Source of the DNA: Acidobacteriota bacterium
GTDB taxonomy: Bacteria; Acidobacteriota; Blastocatellia; Pyrinomonadales; Pyrinomonadaceae
Assembly: GCA_019639175.1 (NCBI GenBank)
Contig: JAHBSK010000002.1
Coordinates: forward strand, 372,001-436,000
Direction: 5' to 3'
Length of the DNA: 64,000 nucleotides
Below the pieces are notes generated by a model. It was not told where the DNA came from and did no database searches. It saw only the letters and a program-made list of their open reading frames with translations. Position numbers and translations under genes: made by a program. The first letter of the stretch is position 1. The number at the start of each line of letters is the position of its first letter. Positions 43,040 to 54,657 of this stretch are shown here, piece after piece.

Positions 43040-46000
43040 ATGCCTAATCAGGAAACAAGTTCGGGTTTCGCTTCGTTGCGGAAAAAGATACTTGCCGAAA
43101 ACACCGGCAAGGACTATTGGCGCAGTGTCGAGGAATTTGTGGATGCTCCCGAATTCAAGGAATACATCAACAGGGAATTTCCCGACCAGGCCGAAGGATG
43201 GGACGATAAGCTCAATCGCCGTAACTTCATCAAGGTAATGGGAGCTTCGCTGGCCCTCGCCGGTTTGTCGGGCTGCGTCATCCAGCCGTCGGAAAAAATA
43301 GTTCCTTATGTAAATCCGGTAGAAGGGCTTTTGCCCGGAAAACCGCTGTTTTACGCCACATCAATGGTGATGAACGGCATCGCGACCGGTGTTCTGGCAA
43401 AATCATTTGACGGGCGTCCGATAAAACTGGAAGGCAATCCCGAACATCCGGGAAGCCTCGGCGGCAGCTGCATATATTCGCAGGCGTCGCTTCTGGACAT
43501 GTACGATCCTGACAGGTCGCAGGTCGTGATGCAGAACGGATCTCCGAGTTCGTGGCAGAGTTTTGTCAGCGTCGTGCGCACCTCCGTTGAGGAAAACGCA
43601 AAGGACGGAGGCGCCGGCCTCAGATTTCTGACGCCGACCATCACCTCGCCGTCGATGCAGGCACAGTTCGCACGCATCCTTACAGAAACACCGAATGCAA
43701 AATGGGTCCAATACGAACCGGTAAACAATGATAACGCTCTGGCAGGAGCGAAATTGGCTTTTGGAGCACCGGCACACGCCGTTTACAGTTTTGACAAGGC
43801 CGACCGCATACTGGCAATAGACGCCGACATCTTTTCGGGAGCAAATTCACGCTACACGCACGATTTTGCCGAAGGCCGCCGCATTTCCGATGAAGAAAGG
43901 GAAATGAACCGGCTTTATGCGATAGAAACGACCCTGACGCTGGTCGGAGCAAAGGCGGATCACCGCCTTGCGGTAAAACCCTCACAGGTATATGAGATCG
44001 TTAAGGCCGTTGCCAAAGCCGTCGGCGTAAGCGGTGCTGAATCAACATACACCGAAAACGCGGATTGGATACGCGTAATGGCGAAGGATCTTTCCGAAAA
44101 CAGAGGCAAGTCGCTCGTGGTCGTAGGCGACAATCATCCGGCAGAGGTTCACGCGGCCGTTTACGCAATAAACGAGGCTCTGGGCAATATCGGCCAGACA
44201 GTTAAATTCACCGACCCGCTGGTCGTAAATGCGGACAAACCGCAGATCGAGCAATTGAAAGAATTGGCCGCTGATATTGATGCCGGCAGAGTGAAAACAC
44301 TCGTAATACTTGGCGGAAATCCTGCATACGACACACCGGCTGACCTCAGGATCGGATTTGACCGCCTCGATAGCAAGGTGCCGCTCCGCATCCACGTCGG
44401 GCTGCATTATGACGAAACGGCTGAGATATGCCATTGGCACGTTCCCGAAAAGCATTACCTTGAATCGTGGGGCGATGCCCGCGCATACGACGGCACGGTT
44501 TCGCTGATACAGCCGCTGATCGAACCGCTATACGCAGGAAAATCGGCCTGTGAAGTGCTTCAGTTGTTTGCCCGCGATAATTTTGAAAAGAACGACCGCG
44601 ACATCGTCCGCGAATACTGGCAGGGCAGGGGCATTACCGGAACTCCGGCAGCAGCAAGCACACCGGCTCCGTCCGCGAACGGCGACAACGGCAACACCGC
44701 TCCTGCGGCGACACCGGCTGCGGCATCTTCGGCCTCGTTCGAGGATAATTGGAGAAAGGCCCTGCACGATGGTGTCATCGCCAATTCGGCACTGCCCGCG
44801 CGTTCGGTCAGCGTGAATACCGCATTTTTCGGCCAGCCCGCGATCGCATCGACCGGCAGCGGCGAACTTGAGATAGCAATTCTGCCCGATCCGTCTGTTT
44901 ACGACGGGCGTTTCACAAATAACGGCTGGATGCAGGAGCTGCCCAATCCGCTGACAAAGATCACGTGGGAAAATGTTGCTCTTATCAGCCCCGCAACTGC
45001 GAAAAAACTTGGGGTCAACCGCGGCAACGACCCGCGTGAGATCTCCGGCGGCGAGCGAGGCACGGCATTCATCAACACCCACGGCAATAATATGGGCGCC
45101 GATGTAGTCAACCTGACCTATCAGGGACAGGAACTGAAAGGCGTGCCGATGTGGATAGCTCCGGGACAGCCTGACGACGTGATCACCATATATCTCGGTT
45201 ACGGGCGGGAACGCGCAGGCCGCGTCGGGAACGGTTTGGGCTATAACGCCTACCAGGTTCGCCGTTCGGATGCCCTCAATTTCGGTTTCGGGTCGATCGC
45301 TAAAACAGGAGAATCAACGCAGATATCCTCAACCCAGATCCATTTCAATTTGGAGCCGATGGACGGAAAGAGCCGTGACATTATCAGGGTTTGGGACGTT
45401 CAGCACCTTGACGAACATCTTGTCGAAGGGCATCAGGAAGATTTCGCCGACAAGTCGATGTATAACGAACCGACCTACGAAAAGTGGTATGCCGAGAACC
45501 ACAAGTGGGGAATGTCCATTGACCTGAACTCGTGCGTCGGATGCAACGCCTGTGTCGTTGCATGTCAGGCGGAGAACAATATTCCTGTCGTCGGCAAGGA
45601 GCAGGTCGCCAAGAGCCGCGAGATGCACTGGCTGAGGATAGACGCGTATCACAGCGGTTCTGACATCGAGGATCCGGGCGGAACACATTTCCAACCGGTA
45701 CTGTGCATGCAGTGCGAACTGGCCCCGTGCGAGGTCGTATGTCCCGTCACGGCGACGGTCCACACGCCGGAAGGCCTTAATGACATGGTCTATAACCGCT
45801 GTGTCGGAACGCGTTACTGCTCGAACAACTGTCCTTACAAGGTCAGGCGGTTCAACTTCCTGCTTTATCAGGATTGGGATACGTCGCAGTTCAAGGCGAT
45901 GCGCAACCCTGAAGTGACGATCCGCAGCCGCGGTGTGATGGAGAAATGCACCTATTGCACCCAAAGGATATCCGCTGCCCGTATTGATGCTGAAAAACAG

Positions 46001-46267
46001 GGACGCCGCGTTCAGGACGGAGAGGTGCTGACGGCGTGCCAATCGGTCTGTTCGGCGGGAGCGATCATCTTTGGTGATATGAACGATCCGCTCAGCAAGG
46101 TGGCAAAGGTCAAGAAGGACAAGCGTAATTACAACCTTCTCAATGAACTGAACACTCAGCCGAGAACGACCTATATGGCCGAGATGAAGAATCCGAACAC
46201 GGATATGCCGGGTTATATCGCTCCGGTCTTCAAGAACAAGGAGGAAGGCTCAGGCGGCGGACATTGA
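43040..46267 (+). CDS. actB: ACIII subunit ActB, molybdopterin-like plus iron-sulfur protein
   Basis: About 1075 residues from ATG 43040; the frame could begin at 42983 inside actA. An internal twin-arginine type segment, NRRNFIKVMGASLALAGLSGC, stands near residue 60. Residues about 70-780 form a molybdopterin-oxidoreductase-like domain that in this family carries no cofactor, interrupted near 530-570 by an Ala/Pro/Thr-rich linker. The C-terminal third has four cysteine clusters (CVGCNACVVACQ, CMQCELAPCEVVCP, CVGTRYCSNNCP, CTYCTQR) for iron-sulfur centres. It forms the peripheral electron-wire arm of ACIII, docking with ActA and ActC. Confidence 0.95.
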   Translation: MPNQETSSGFASLRKKILAENTGKDYWRSVEEFVDAPEFKEYINREFPDQAEGWDDKLNRRNFIKVMGASLALAGLSGCVIQPSEKIVPYVNPVEGLLPGKPLFYATSMVMNGIATGVLAKSFDGRPIKLEGNPEHPGSLGGSCIYSQASLLDMYDPDRSQVVMQNGSPSSWQSFVSVVRTSVEENAKDGGAGLRFLTPTITSPSMQAQFARILTETPNAKWVQYEPVNNDNALAGAKLAFGAPAHAVYSFDKADRILAIDADIFSGANSRYTHDFAEGRRISDEEREMNRLYAIETTLTLVGAKADHRLAVKPSQVYEIVKAVAKAVGVSGAESTYTENADWIRVMAKDLSENRGKSLVVVGDNHPAEVHAAVYAINEALGNIGQTVKFTDPLVVNADKPQIEQLKELAADIDAGRVKTLVILGGNPAYDTPADLRIGFDRLDSKVPLRIHVGLHYDETAEICHWHVPEKHYLESWGDARAYDGTVSLIQPLIEPLYAGKSACEVLQLFARDNFEKNDRDIVREYWQGRGITGTPAAASTPAPSANGDNGNTAPAATPAAASSASFEDNWRKALHDGVIANSALPARSVSVNTAFFGQPAIASTGSGELEIAILPDPSVYDGRFTNNGWMQELPNPLTKITWENVALISPATAKKLGVNRGNDPREISGGERGTAFINTHGNNMGADVVNLTYQGQELKGVPMWIAPGQPDDVITIYLGYGRERAGRVGNGLGYNAYQVRRSDALNFGFGSIAKTGESTQISSTQIHFNLEPMDGKSRDIIRVWDVQHLDEHLVEGHQEDFADKSMYNEPTYEKWYAENHKWGMSIDLNSCVGCNACVVACQAENNIPVVGKEQVAKSREMHWLRIDAYHSGSDIEDPGGTHFQPVLCMQCELAPCEVVCPVTATVHTPEGLNDMVYNRCVGTRYCSNNCPYKVRRFNFLLYQDWDTSQFKAMRNPEVTIRSRGVMEKCTYCTQRISAARIDAEKQGRRVQDGEVLTACQSVCSAGAIIFGDMNDPLSKVAKVKKDKRNYNLLNELNTQPRTTYMAEMKNPNTDMPGYIAPVFKNKEEGSGGGH

Positions 46268-46345
46268 TATTTCGCCGGCCGCACCTTTTGGATCAGGCCC
46301 GATGGCCGCTTCCGGGGAACGGACTTTAAGAGATACTGCAAGAGT

Positions 46346-47794
46346 ATGCAAGACCTAAAAGAGATCCAGACAAAGATATACCCGCCGATGGTCGAGGGTG
46401 ACCACACCTTTGGCACTGTGTCCGACAAGATCGGCGATCTGGCCCTGAAAAAGAGAACGCCGTTCCTTTGGTATGTCGGATTCGGCATCTCCTTCCTGGT
46501 GCTTCAACTGCTGATGATGTCGGTGACGACACTGGTGGCAAAGGGCATCGGCATTTGGGGAAACAACCAGCCCGTCGGCTGGGCATTCGACATCATCAAC
46601 TTTGTTTGGTGGATCGGCATCGGCCACGCCGGTACGCTGATCTCGGCGATATTGCTTTTGCTTAACCAGAAATGGCGAACGTCGATCAACCGCTTTGCCG
46701 AGGCGATGACGCTTTTTGCCGTGGCCTGCGCGGCCATGTTCCCGCTGCTGCACACGGGTCGTCCGTGGCTGGCTGCGTACTGGCTGTTCCCGATACCGAA
46801 CTCGATGGGTATCTGGCCGCAATTCCGAAGCCCGCTGATTTGGGACGTTTTTGCGGTATCGACGTATGCGACCATCTCGCTTTTGTTCTGGTATGTTGGG
46901 CTTATCCCCGATTTTGCCACGCTCCGCGACAGGGCAAAGAACAAGTTCTTTAAATTCATCTACGCGGTGCTTTCGTGGGGATGGCGCGGTTCTGCCCGCC
47001 ACTGGCACCGCTATGAGATAGCGTATCTCCTGTTGGCCGGCATCTCGACGCCGCTCGTGCTTTCGGTTCACTCGATAGTTTCGTTCGACTTCGCGGTGTC
47101 GCAGCTTCCGGGCTGGCACGCCACGATATTCCCGCCGTATTTTGTTGCGGGAGCGATCTTTGCCGGGTTCGCGATGGTGCTCATTCTGTGCATACCGCTT
47201 CGCGTCTGGTTCAACATGAAGGACATGATCACCAACACGCACCTTGTTTATATGGGCAAGGTGATGCTGGCGACCGGCCTGATCGTGGTTTACGGCTATG
47301 CGATGGAGGCTTATTTTGCGTGGTACAGCGCCAGTCTTTACGAGTGGTTCATGATGAAGAACCGCATGTTCGGCGGCCCGTATTGGTGGTCATACTGGCT
47401 GCTGATAATCTGTAACGGCGCCTCGATACAGCTGCTGTGGTTCAAGAGATTTCGCGAAAGCCCGTTCTGGCTCTTTATCATCTCGATCGTCGTCAGCATC
47501 GGCATGTGGCTGGAACGCTTTGTCATCATTGTCACGAGTTTGAACAGGGATTTCCTTCCGTCATCGTGGGCGATGTATTCGCCGACCGTTTGGGACTGGT
47601 CCATGTTCATCGGGACCATCGGATTGTTCTTCACGCTTTTGTTCCTGTTCGTCAGGTTCTTGCCGATCATCTCTATATTTGAGGTGCGGACGCTTTTGCC
47701 GGATGCGAATGTCCACGGACATCATCAGGATTTTGAGGAGAATGTTGTTCAGGTCGAGGAGACCTATGACCGGACCGATCCGCCGAACAACTAG
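46346..47794 (+). CDS. actC: ACIII subunit ActC, NrfD-like quinol-binding membrane protein
   Basis: 482 residues with about ten membrane spans of the NrfD/PsrC type. Typical segments include FDIINFVWWIGIGHAGTLIS, MFPLLHTGRPWLAAYW, ISTPLVLSVHSIVSFDFAV and MAMEAYFAWYSASLYEW-like helices. In ACIII this subunit binds quinol near the membrane surface and passes electrons to the iron-sulfur subunit. It follows actB with a 78-bp gap and is followed 30 bp later by actD. Confidence 0.94.
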   Translation: MQDLKEIQTKIYPPMVEGDHTFGTVSDKIGDLALKKRTPFLWYVGFGISFLVLQLLMMSVTTLVAKGIGIWGNNQPVGWAFDIINFVWWIGIGHAGTLISAILLLLNQKWRTSINRFAEAMTLFAVACAAMFPLLHTGRPWLAAYWLFPIPNSMGIWPQFRSPLIWDVFAVSTYATISLLFWYVGLIPDFATLRDRAKNKFFKFIYAVLSWGWRGSARHWHRYEIAYLLLAGISTPLVLSVHSIVSFDFAVSQLPGWHATIFPPYFVAGAIFAGFAMVLILCIPLRVWFNMKDMITNTHLVYMGKVMLATGLIVVYGYAMEAYFAWYSASLYEWFMMKNRMFGGPYWWSYWLLIICNGASIQLLWFKRFRESPFWLFIISIVVSIGMWLERFVIIVTSLNRDFLPSSWAMYSPTVWDWSMFIGTIGLFFTLLFLFVRFLPIISIFEVRTLLPDANVHGHHQDFEENVVQVEETYDRTDPPNN

Positions 47795-47824
47795 GCGGAA
47801 GGGTATCTTGCGATATAACGCGTT

Positions 47825-48358
47825 ATGGACGTGAAACTGTACGGATTAATGGCTGAATTCGACACGCCGACCGAACTGGTCGATGCGGCGAATAAGGTTC
47901 GTGAGGCCGGATATACAAAAACGGACGCTTTCTCGCCTTTTCCGCTCCATGAGATGGACGAGGCTCTGGGAATAAAAAGAAGCATTCTGCCGGTGCTTGT
48001 GTTCTTTGGCGGGATCGCAGGAATGTGTTTGGGCATCGGCCTTCAGGTCTTTGTTCATTACATAGACTATCCGCTGAATGTGGGCGGACGCCCGTTCCTG
48101 AGCTGGCCGTCATTCGTTCCGCCGACGTTTGAGCTGACGATCCTGTTGGCCGGTTTTACTGCCGTGTTCGGGATGCTGTTCCTGAACGGCCTGCCAAGCC
48201 CGTATCATCCGGTGTTCAACGTTCCCCGCTTCGCTCTGGCGTCGCGTGAGAAGTTCTTTTTATTGATAGAGGCCGCCGACCCGAACTACGATCAAGATGA
48301 AACGCGGGAATTCTTGCGGAGCCTGAATGCGCAGGAGGTTTTTGATGTCGAGGAATAG
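47825..48358 (+). CDS. actD: ACIII subunit ActD (DUF3341)
   Basis: 177 residues. The DUF3341 pattern is clear: LYGLMAEFDTPTELVDAANK, VREAGYTKTDAFSPFPLHEMD, then two membrane spans (ILPVLVFFGGIAGMCLGIGL and FELTILLAGFTAVFGMLFLN) joined by YPLNVGGRPFLSWPSFVPPT. The last codons overlap the start of actE, which has its ribosome site inside actD. It is a structural membrane subunit of ACIII. Confidence 0.94.
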   Translation: MDVKLYGLMAEFDTPTELVDAANKVREAGYTKTDAFSPFPLHEMDEALGIKRSILPVLVFFGGIAGMCLGIGLQVFVHYIDYPLNVGGRPFLSWPSFVPPTFELTILLAGFTAVFGMLFLNGLPSPYHPVFNVPRFALASREKFFLLIEAADPNYDQDETREFLRSLNAQEVFDVEE

Positions 48359-49142
48359 AATTCAGACACATGGACACGGAGACGCTGAGATGCGGGCGGT
48401 TTTATCGCCGTATCACGGTGTCACGGTGTCACGGCGTCGAGCTTCGCACTGGCTCCTCATTGCGGTTATATGTGTCATGGCGGCGGGCTGCGGCGTCAGG
48501 TTCGATATGGAAGATCAGCCGCGTTATGAAACATATCAGAAAAGCGACGGGATATTCAGCGACGGACGGGCATCGCGGACGCCGCCTGACGGGACCGTGG
48601 CCCGCGGCCATCTGAACGAGGACAAGGCGTTTTATACCGGCAAGATCGACAATCCTGACCTGAACGCACAGGTCGAATCGACCACGGACGCCAGCGGGAA
48701 CACGCTGGTCACGAGCTTTCCGAACGCCATTGACGAATTTCCGCTGCCGGTCACGCGTGAGCTGATAGACCGCGGCGAGGAAAGATACAACATTTACTGC
48801 ATAGTGTGTCACGGCCCTGTCGGGGCAGGTGACGGGATGATAGTCCGCCGCGGATTCTCACAGCCGCCGACATACCACGACGATAGGCTAAGAAATGCTC
48901 CGGTCGGACACTTTTTTGATGTTATTACCAATGGATGGGGAAGGATGAACGGCTACGCCGCTTCAATTCCCGCGGCGGACCGCTGGGCGATAGTTGCCTA
49001 TATAAGGACGCTGCAGGTCAGCCAAAACCCCGACCAGGCTTTGAAGATGAATACCAATACGCAGGCCAATACCCAGGCTTCGCCGGCCGTTGAGGAAAAA
49101 CCGGCGGCGAACACAAACACTTCCGGAGGTGCCACACAGTGA
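48345..49142 (+). CDS. actE: ACIII subunit ActE, monohaem cytochrome c lipoprotein
   Basis: 265 residues from ATG 48345, chosen because AGGAGG at 48333-48338 lies 6 bases upstream. One haem site is present (CIVCHGPVGAGDG) with a distal Met region (NGWGRMNGYAASIP), and a lipobox VMAAGC follows the hydrophobic segment LLIAVICVMAAGC. The 35-40 residues before that segment are unusually long and are encoded by repeat-like DNA with three tandem TCACGGTG units (48413-48436). A GTG start at 48426 would give a normal lipoprotein signal, but lacks a ribosome site. An Asn/Thr-rich tail ends the protein. Confidence 0.9.
   Translation: MSRNRIQTHGHGDAEMRAVLSPYHGVTVSRRRASHWLLIAVICVMAAGCGVRFDMEDQPRYETYQKSDGIFSDGRASRTPPDGTVARGHLNEDKAFYTGKIDNPDLNAQVESTTDASGNTLVTSFPNAIDEFPLPVTRELIDRGEERYNIYCIVCHGPVGAGDGMIVRRGFSQPPTYHDDRLRNAPVGHFFDVITNGWGRMNGYAASIPAADRWAIVAYIRTLQVSQNPDQALKMNTNTQANTQASPAVEEKPAANTNTSGGATQ
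48413..48436. repeat. Three 8-bp tandem repeats at the start of actE
   Basis: TCACGGTG, TCACGGTG, TCACGGCG in direct succession. Upstream, ACACGGAGACGCTGAGA resembles low-complexity dispersed repeats of environmental bacteria. Together they make up the actE N-terminal codons. Confidence 0.7.
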
Positions 49143-50347
49143 ACGGTACAGGTGAATATCAGGCACCAAAAGATCTGGAACGCTACAAGTCCATTGCCTT
49201 GGGCATCGGCGGCATCGCGGCTCTGGTGTGGTTTGTCGGTTTCTATATGTCGCCCGAACAGGCCCTGCGGTCGTGGCTTCTCGGTTATGTGTTCTGGGCC
49301 GGCATAACGATAGGCTCGATCGGCATCATCATGCTCCAGTACCTGACGGGCGGAGCATGGGGCGTCGTCATTCGCCGCATCGTAGAAGCCGCGTCACGGA
49401 CGCTTCCGCTGGTGATCGTGTTGTTTATACCGCTGGCATTCATCCAGTATTACCATTACTGGACGACGTGGCCGGCGACCGATTATGCGATAGCTCATCG
49501 CGGCTGGTTCATGACGCAGGAGAGCTGGATACTCCGCTCGGCCATCTATTTTGCACTGCTGTACGTGATCGTGCATCTGCTCAACAAATGGGGAGCGGCA
49601 CAGGACGCGTCCAAAGATCACGACGAAGCCGCCAAATGGCTTGGTACGGCGACGGCATTCTCCGGCCCGACTATGGTCTTTTACGTGCTGATCGTGACCT
49701 TTGCGGTCGTGGATTGGGTGATGATGCTGGACGCACACTGGTTCTCGACCATTTGGGGACTGTTGTTCGTGGCGGGCTGGGCGTTGAGCTGTTTCTCGTT
49801 CTGCGTGGTCGTGCTGATGTATATGTCGGACAAGGCTCCGATGAATGCAATACTGGGCAAGCGGCATTTTCACGACCTTGGTAAACTGATGCTTGCCCTG
49901 ACGATGGTTTGGGCGTATTTCAACTTTTCGCAGTTCCTTATTATTTGGTCGGGCAACATCCCCGAAGAGACCGGATGGTATCTGACCAGGATGAAAGGCG
50001 GCTGGATGGCCGTGGGAACACTTCTGGTGCTTTTCCACTTTGCTTTCCCGTTCCTTATCCTTTTACAGCAGGACTTTAAGCGTCAGTATAAGCGGCTTGC
50101 TTATCTCGCGGTCTTTATTCTGCTGATGAGAATCGTTGACATGTTCTATCTGATAGCGCCGAACCCGAGGATCGACAAGACCATCGAGAAGGGAGCCTTC
50201 ATTGTCAGTTGGATGGATTTTGTCGCCCCGATAGCTATCGGCGGACTGTGGCTGTGGTATTTCATCGGACAGTATATGAAGCGGCCTGTCGTGCCGGTAA
50301 TGGATCCGTTCCTGGAGAACGCCGTCAAGCACGGAAAGGGGCATTAG
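49139..50347 (+). CDS. actF: ACIII subunit ActF, NrfD-like membrane protein
   Basis: 402 residues with a GTG start overlapping the actE stop (GTGA) and GGAGG nearby. About ten spans, with GGIAALVWFVGFYMSPEQAL, VLFIPLAFIQYYHYWTTWPAT, FAVVDWVMMLDAHWFSTIWG and ISWMDFVAPIAIGGLWLWYF-like segments, as in the second quinol-side membrane subunit of ACIII. ActF is a homologue of ActC and helps form the membrane core; some authors place a proton path here. Confidence 0.94.
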   Translation: MNGTGEYQAPKDLERYKSIALGIGGIAALVWFVGFYMSPEQALRSWLLGYVFWAGITIGSIGIIMLQYLTGGAWGVVIRRIVEAASRTLPLVIVLFIPLAFIQYYHYWTTWPATDYAIAHRGWFMTQESWILRSAIYFALLYVIVHLLNKWGAAQDASKDHDEAAKWLGTATAFSGPTMVFYVLIVTFAVVDWVMMLDAHWFSTIWGLLFVAGWALSCFSFCVVVLMYMSDKAPMNAILGKRHFHDLGKLMLALTMVWAYFNFSQFLIIWSGNIPEETGWYLTRMKGGWMAVGTLLVLFHFAFPFLILLQQDFKRQYKRLAYLAVFILLMRIVDMFYLIAPNPRIDKTIEKGAFIVSWMDFVAPIAIGGLWLWYFIGQYMKRPVVPVMDPFLENAVKHGKGH

Positions 50348-50385
50348 GGATTTGATTTTTGCGGCCAGGCCGCCAGCCAGAGATT

Positions 50386-50925
50386 ATGGTACACGGAGAT
50401 AAAGATATTTCACCGGCCGAGATAGAGCTTGGATACGAGCGGAATGAGATCCAGGTCAAGGGCATCGCGTATTTCGGCGTCGGACTGTTCCTGCTTATCA
50501 CTATAACGTTCGGCCTGATGTATATCCTGTGGGGCGTTATGGAAGAGCGGGCAAAAGAGGAACACGCCGTCAGGAACCCGATGCAGCGGAGCGAAAAGGA
50601 CCGTCTGCCGCCGGAACCGCGGCTTCAATCCGCTCCGGGTTTCGGCATTGATTCCCCTAAGGGCCGTGTCAATCTGGAACTGGCCGTGCCGCAGGCGGAA
50701 TACTGGGAATTGAAAAAACAATGGGACGACCTGCGAAAGAACGGCAGAAAGGATGCTGAGACAGGCATTGTTACAGTGATGCCGATAGATCAGGCAAAAG
50801 AAGAATTTCTCAGCCAGGGCGTAAAGGCCCGTTCAGGCGAGGACGCCGCGAAAAAGGCGGAAGAGTCAAAAAGGTATCTGACAGACGCCAGTGCCGGACG
50901 AATGGCGACGGCGGAAAGAAGATAA
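50386..50925 (+). CDS. Single-span membrane protein between actF and the SCO gene
   Basis: 179 residues from the ATG at 50386; an upstream TTG frame is less likely. It begins with a charged cytoplasmic-type segment (MVHGDKDISPAEIELGYERNE), followed by one span (FGVGLFLLITITFGLMYILW) and a long hydrophilic C-terminal part (PPEPRLQSAPGFGIDSPKG, VMPIDQAKEEFLSQGVKAR). I know no firm family name. Position and topology suggest an accessory ACIII subunit or an assembly link to the oxidase; small extra single-span subunits occur in some ACIII complexes. Confidence 0.75.
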   Translation: MVHGDKDISPAEIELGYERNEIQVKGIAYFGVGLFLLITITFGLMYILWGVMEERAKEEHAVRNPMQRSEKDRLPPEPRLQSAPGFGIDSPKGRVNLELAVPQAEYWELKKQWDDLRKNGRKDAETGIVTVMPIDQAKEEFLSQGVKARSGEDAAKKAEESKRYLTDASAGRMATAERR

Positions 50926-50983
50926 GGGATATTTAGGTACGGCCTGCATTACGTTGTTTTCGCGGCCGGCAAGTGAGGAAGTG

Positions 50984-51877
50984 ATGGGAAGCAGTAAGAG
51001 ATCGATAATGTTCATGGCGGGAATATTCTTCCTGGCAATGGCCGTGGTCTATCCATCCGTCAGTTTCGCTCAAAAGAACGAACATTATAATTCACCGCTT
51101 TATTCGCCGAGGAAATACGACCCGACGCTGAATACTGCGGAAGGTTTGCCGGCTCCTTTGAAAAAGACCGGCATCGAACAGAAATTGGGCGGCCACCTGC
51201 CGCTCGAAGCCGTGTTCAAGGATGAGAACGGCAAAGCGGTAAAACTGGGCGAATATTTCAACAATGGCCGTCCTGCCATTCTGGCCCTGGTCTATTACGA
51301 ATGCCCGATGCTGTGCAATCAGGTGCTGAACGGCCTGACCGGAACGCTCAAGGGCATCAACCTTGACGCCGGAAAGGATTATGACGTTATCGCCGTAAGC
51401 TTTGACGCCAAAGAGAATGACATTCCCGATCTGGCAAAAAATAAAAAGGCCGGATATATGGAACGCTACGGCCGTCCCGGAACTGAGAACGGATGGCATT
51501 TCCTCACGGGCGATCAGGCCGCGATAGATGCGATAACTGAGGCTGCGGGCTTTTCCTATGAATGGGATGAGAAGTCGGAGCAGTTCGCACACGCCAGCGG
51601 CATCATGATAATAACGCCGGACGGAACATTGTCCAGATATTTTTACGGTATCGATTATGCCCCGCGTGATGTCAGGCTGGGGCTGGTCGAATCGGCGGAG
51701 AACAAGGTCGGCAGCGTTACCGACCAGTTGCTTTTATATTGTTTTCATTATGACCCGTCAACGGGAAAGTATGGTTTTGCCATACTCTCGACGTTGAGGA
51801 TCGCGGCGGTCGCCACCCTGTTGGGGATGGCGGCGATGGGATTTGTTTTTTGGAGGCGTGGCCGCTCGAAAAAGTGA
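50984..51877 (+). CDS. SCO1/SenC family copper chaperone
   Basis: 297 residues from ATG 50984, with GAGGAAG upstream. A signal segment (KRSIMFMAGIFFLAMAVVYPSVSFAQ) is followed by a thioredoxin-like SCO fold. Copper ligands are intact: CPMLC (about 106-110) and a His in FAHASGIMI (about 203). A C-terminal membrane span (ALLGMAAMGFVFW-like) and a basic tail end the protein. SCO proteins deliver copper to the CuA site of cytochrome oxidase subunit II, encoded directly downstream. Confidence 0.93.
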   Translation: MGSSKRSIMFMAGIFFLAMAVVYPSVSFAQKNEHYNSPLYSPRKYDPTLNTAEGLPAPLKKTGIEQKLGGHLPLEAVFKDENGKAVKLGEYFNNGRPAILALVYYECPMLCNQVLNGLTGTLKGINLDAGKDYDVIAVSFDAKENDIPDLAKNKKAGYMERYGRPGTENGWHFLTGDQAAIDAITEAAGFSYEWDEKSEQFAHASGIMIITPDGTLSRYFYGIDYAPRDVRLGLVESAENKVGSVTDQLLLYCFHYDPSTGKYGFAILSTLRIAAVATLLGMAAMGFVFWRRGRSKK

Positions 51878-51911
51878 GCGTTTATTGCCGGGTATTTTCG
51901 GCCGCGGGATT

Positions 51912-52952
51912 ATGTTGATTATGCAGACGAATTCGTGGATTCCATTGTTTCCGGAGCAAGCCTCCAGTTTTGCATGGCAGGTGGACTATCTCTATTTCTA
52001 CCTGATCCTCGTCAGCGTGGGATTCACCATCCCGATCGTTGCGGCGATATTCTTTTTTATCGTCAAATTTCGCGAACGCGAAAAATACGCAACGCCGGAT
52101 GAGATACACGGCTCAATGGTGTTGGAGACCGTATGGTCCATCATTCCATTTGTCATATCGATGACGATCTTTCTCGGTGGAGCGGTCGTGTATTACACGC
52201 AGTATCGTATGCCGGACGACGCGATGAACGTTTACGTCGTCGGTAAACAATGGATGTGGAAGATACAGCACGAGACCGGCCAACGCGAGATAAACGAACT
52301 TCATGTACCAGTGGGCAGAAAGGTCAAGCTGACCATGACCACGGAAGATGTTCTGCACGATTTCTCGATACCGGCTTTCAGAACAAAGGCCGACGTCGTT
52401 CCGGGACGCTTCACCTATCTGTGGTTCGAGGCGACAAAGCCCGGCAAATATCATTTGTTTTGTGCGGAATATTGCGGACTCAATCACTCCGGCATGGTCG
52501 GTTACGTTTATGTCATGGAGCAAAAAGATTATGAGAACTGGCTTCAGGGCAACGTAACGGGACAAACGCCGGTGGAACAGGGCCGCGATCTGTTCGAGAA
52601 CAAGCTCGGGTGTGCATCATGCCATTCCGGCGGCCCGCAGCAGCGCGGAGCCAAGCTTGAAGGAATTTACGGCAAAGAGGTCAGCCTGGTCGGCGGGCAA
52701 AAGGTTGTGGCTGATGACGAATATCTGCGAAATTCGATCCTGAATCCGGGAGCGCAGGTCGTCGAAGGCTACCAGCCGATCATGCCGACATTCAAGGGAC
52801 AGGTGACTGAAGAGCAGCTTCTGTCTCTTGTGGCGTATATCAAATCGCTTAGCGGTGTCACCGCTACGGGAACGCCCGCATCGGCTCCTCCGTCACCGGT
52901 AAGTTCCGGCACGGACGCCGGCAGCGGCAATACGCAAGGTGGTGGTAAGTAA
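51912..52952 (+). CDS. coxB: Cytochrome c oxidase subunit II with fused cytochrome c (caa3 type)
   Basis: 346 residues from ATG 51912 (51921 is also possible). Two N-terminal spans are followed by a cupredoxin domain with the CuA site [12 protein letters not shown] (about 184-195). A cytochrome c domain is fused at the C-terminus (haem site CASCHSGG at about 233, with a later QPIMPTFKG Met ligand). The fusion defines a caa3 oxidase and replaces a soluble cytochrome c. A Ser/Pro/Gly-rich tail closes the protein. It sits between the SCO gene and coxA. Confidence 0.95.
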   Translation: MLIMQTNSWIPLFPEQASSFAWQVDYLYFYLILVSVGFTIPIVAAIFFFIVKFREREKYATPDEIHGSMVLETVWSIIPFVISMTIFLGGAVVYYTQYRMPDDAMNVYVVGKQWMWKIQHETGQREINELHVPVGRKVKLTMTTEDVLHDFSIPAFRTKADVVPGRFTYLWFEATKPGKYHLFCAEYCGLNHSGMVGYVYVMEQKDYENWLQGNVTGQTPVEQGRDLFENKLGCASCHSGGPQQRGAKLEGIYGKEVSLVGGQKVVADDEYLRNSILNPGAQVVEGYQPIMPTFKGQVTEEQLLSLVAYIKSLSGVTATGTPASAPPSPVSSGTDAGSGNTQGGGK

Positions 52953-52954
52953 TT

Positions 52955-54631
<1,677 letters not shown>

Positions 54632-54657
54632 GAAGTTGACAGCGTAAACGCATAAGC

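Noticed and set aside
46355..47242. A 295-residue minus-strand open frame
   Set aside because: It is antisense to actC and its highly charged product is the usual by-product of a membrane-protein gene read backwards.
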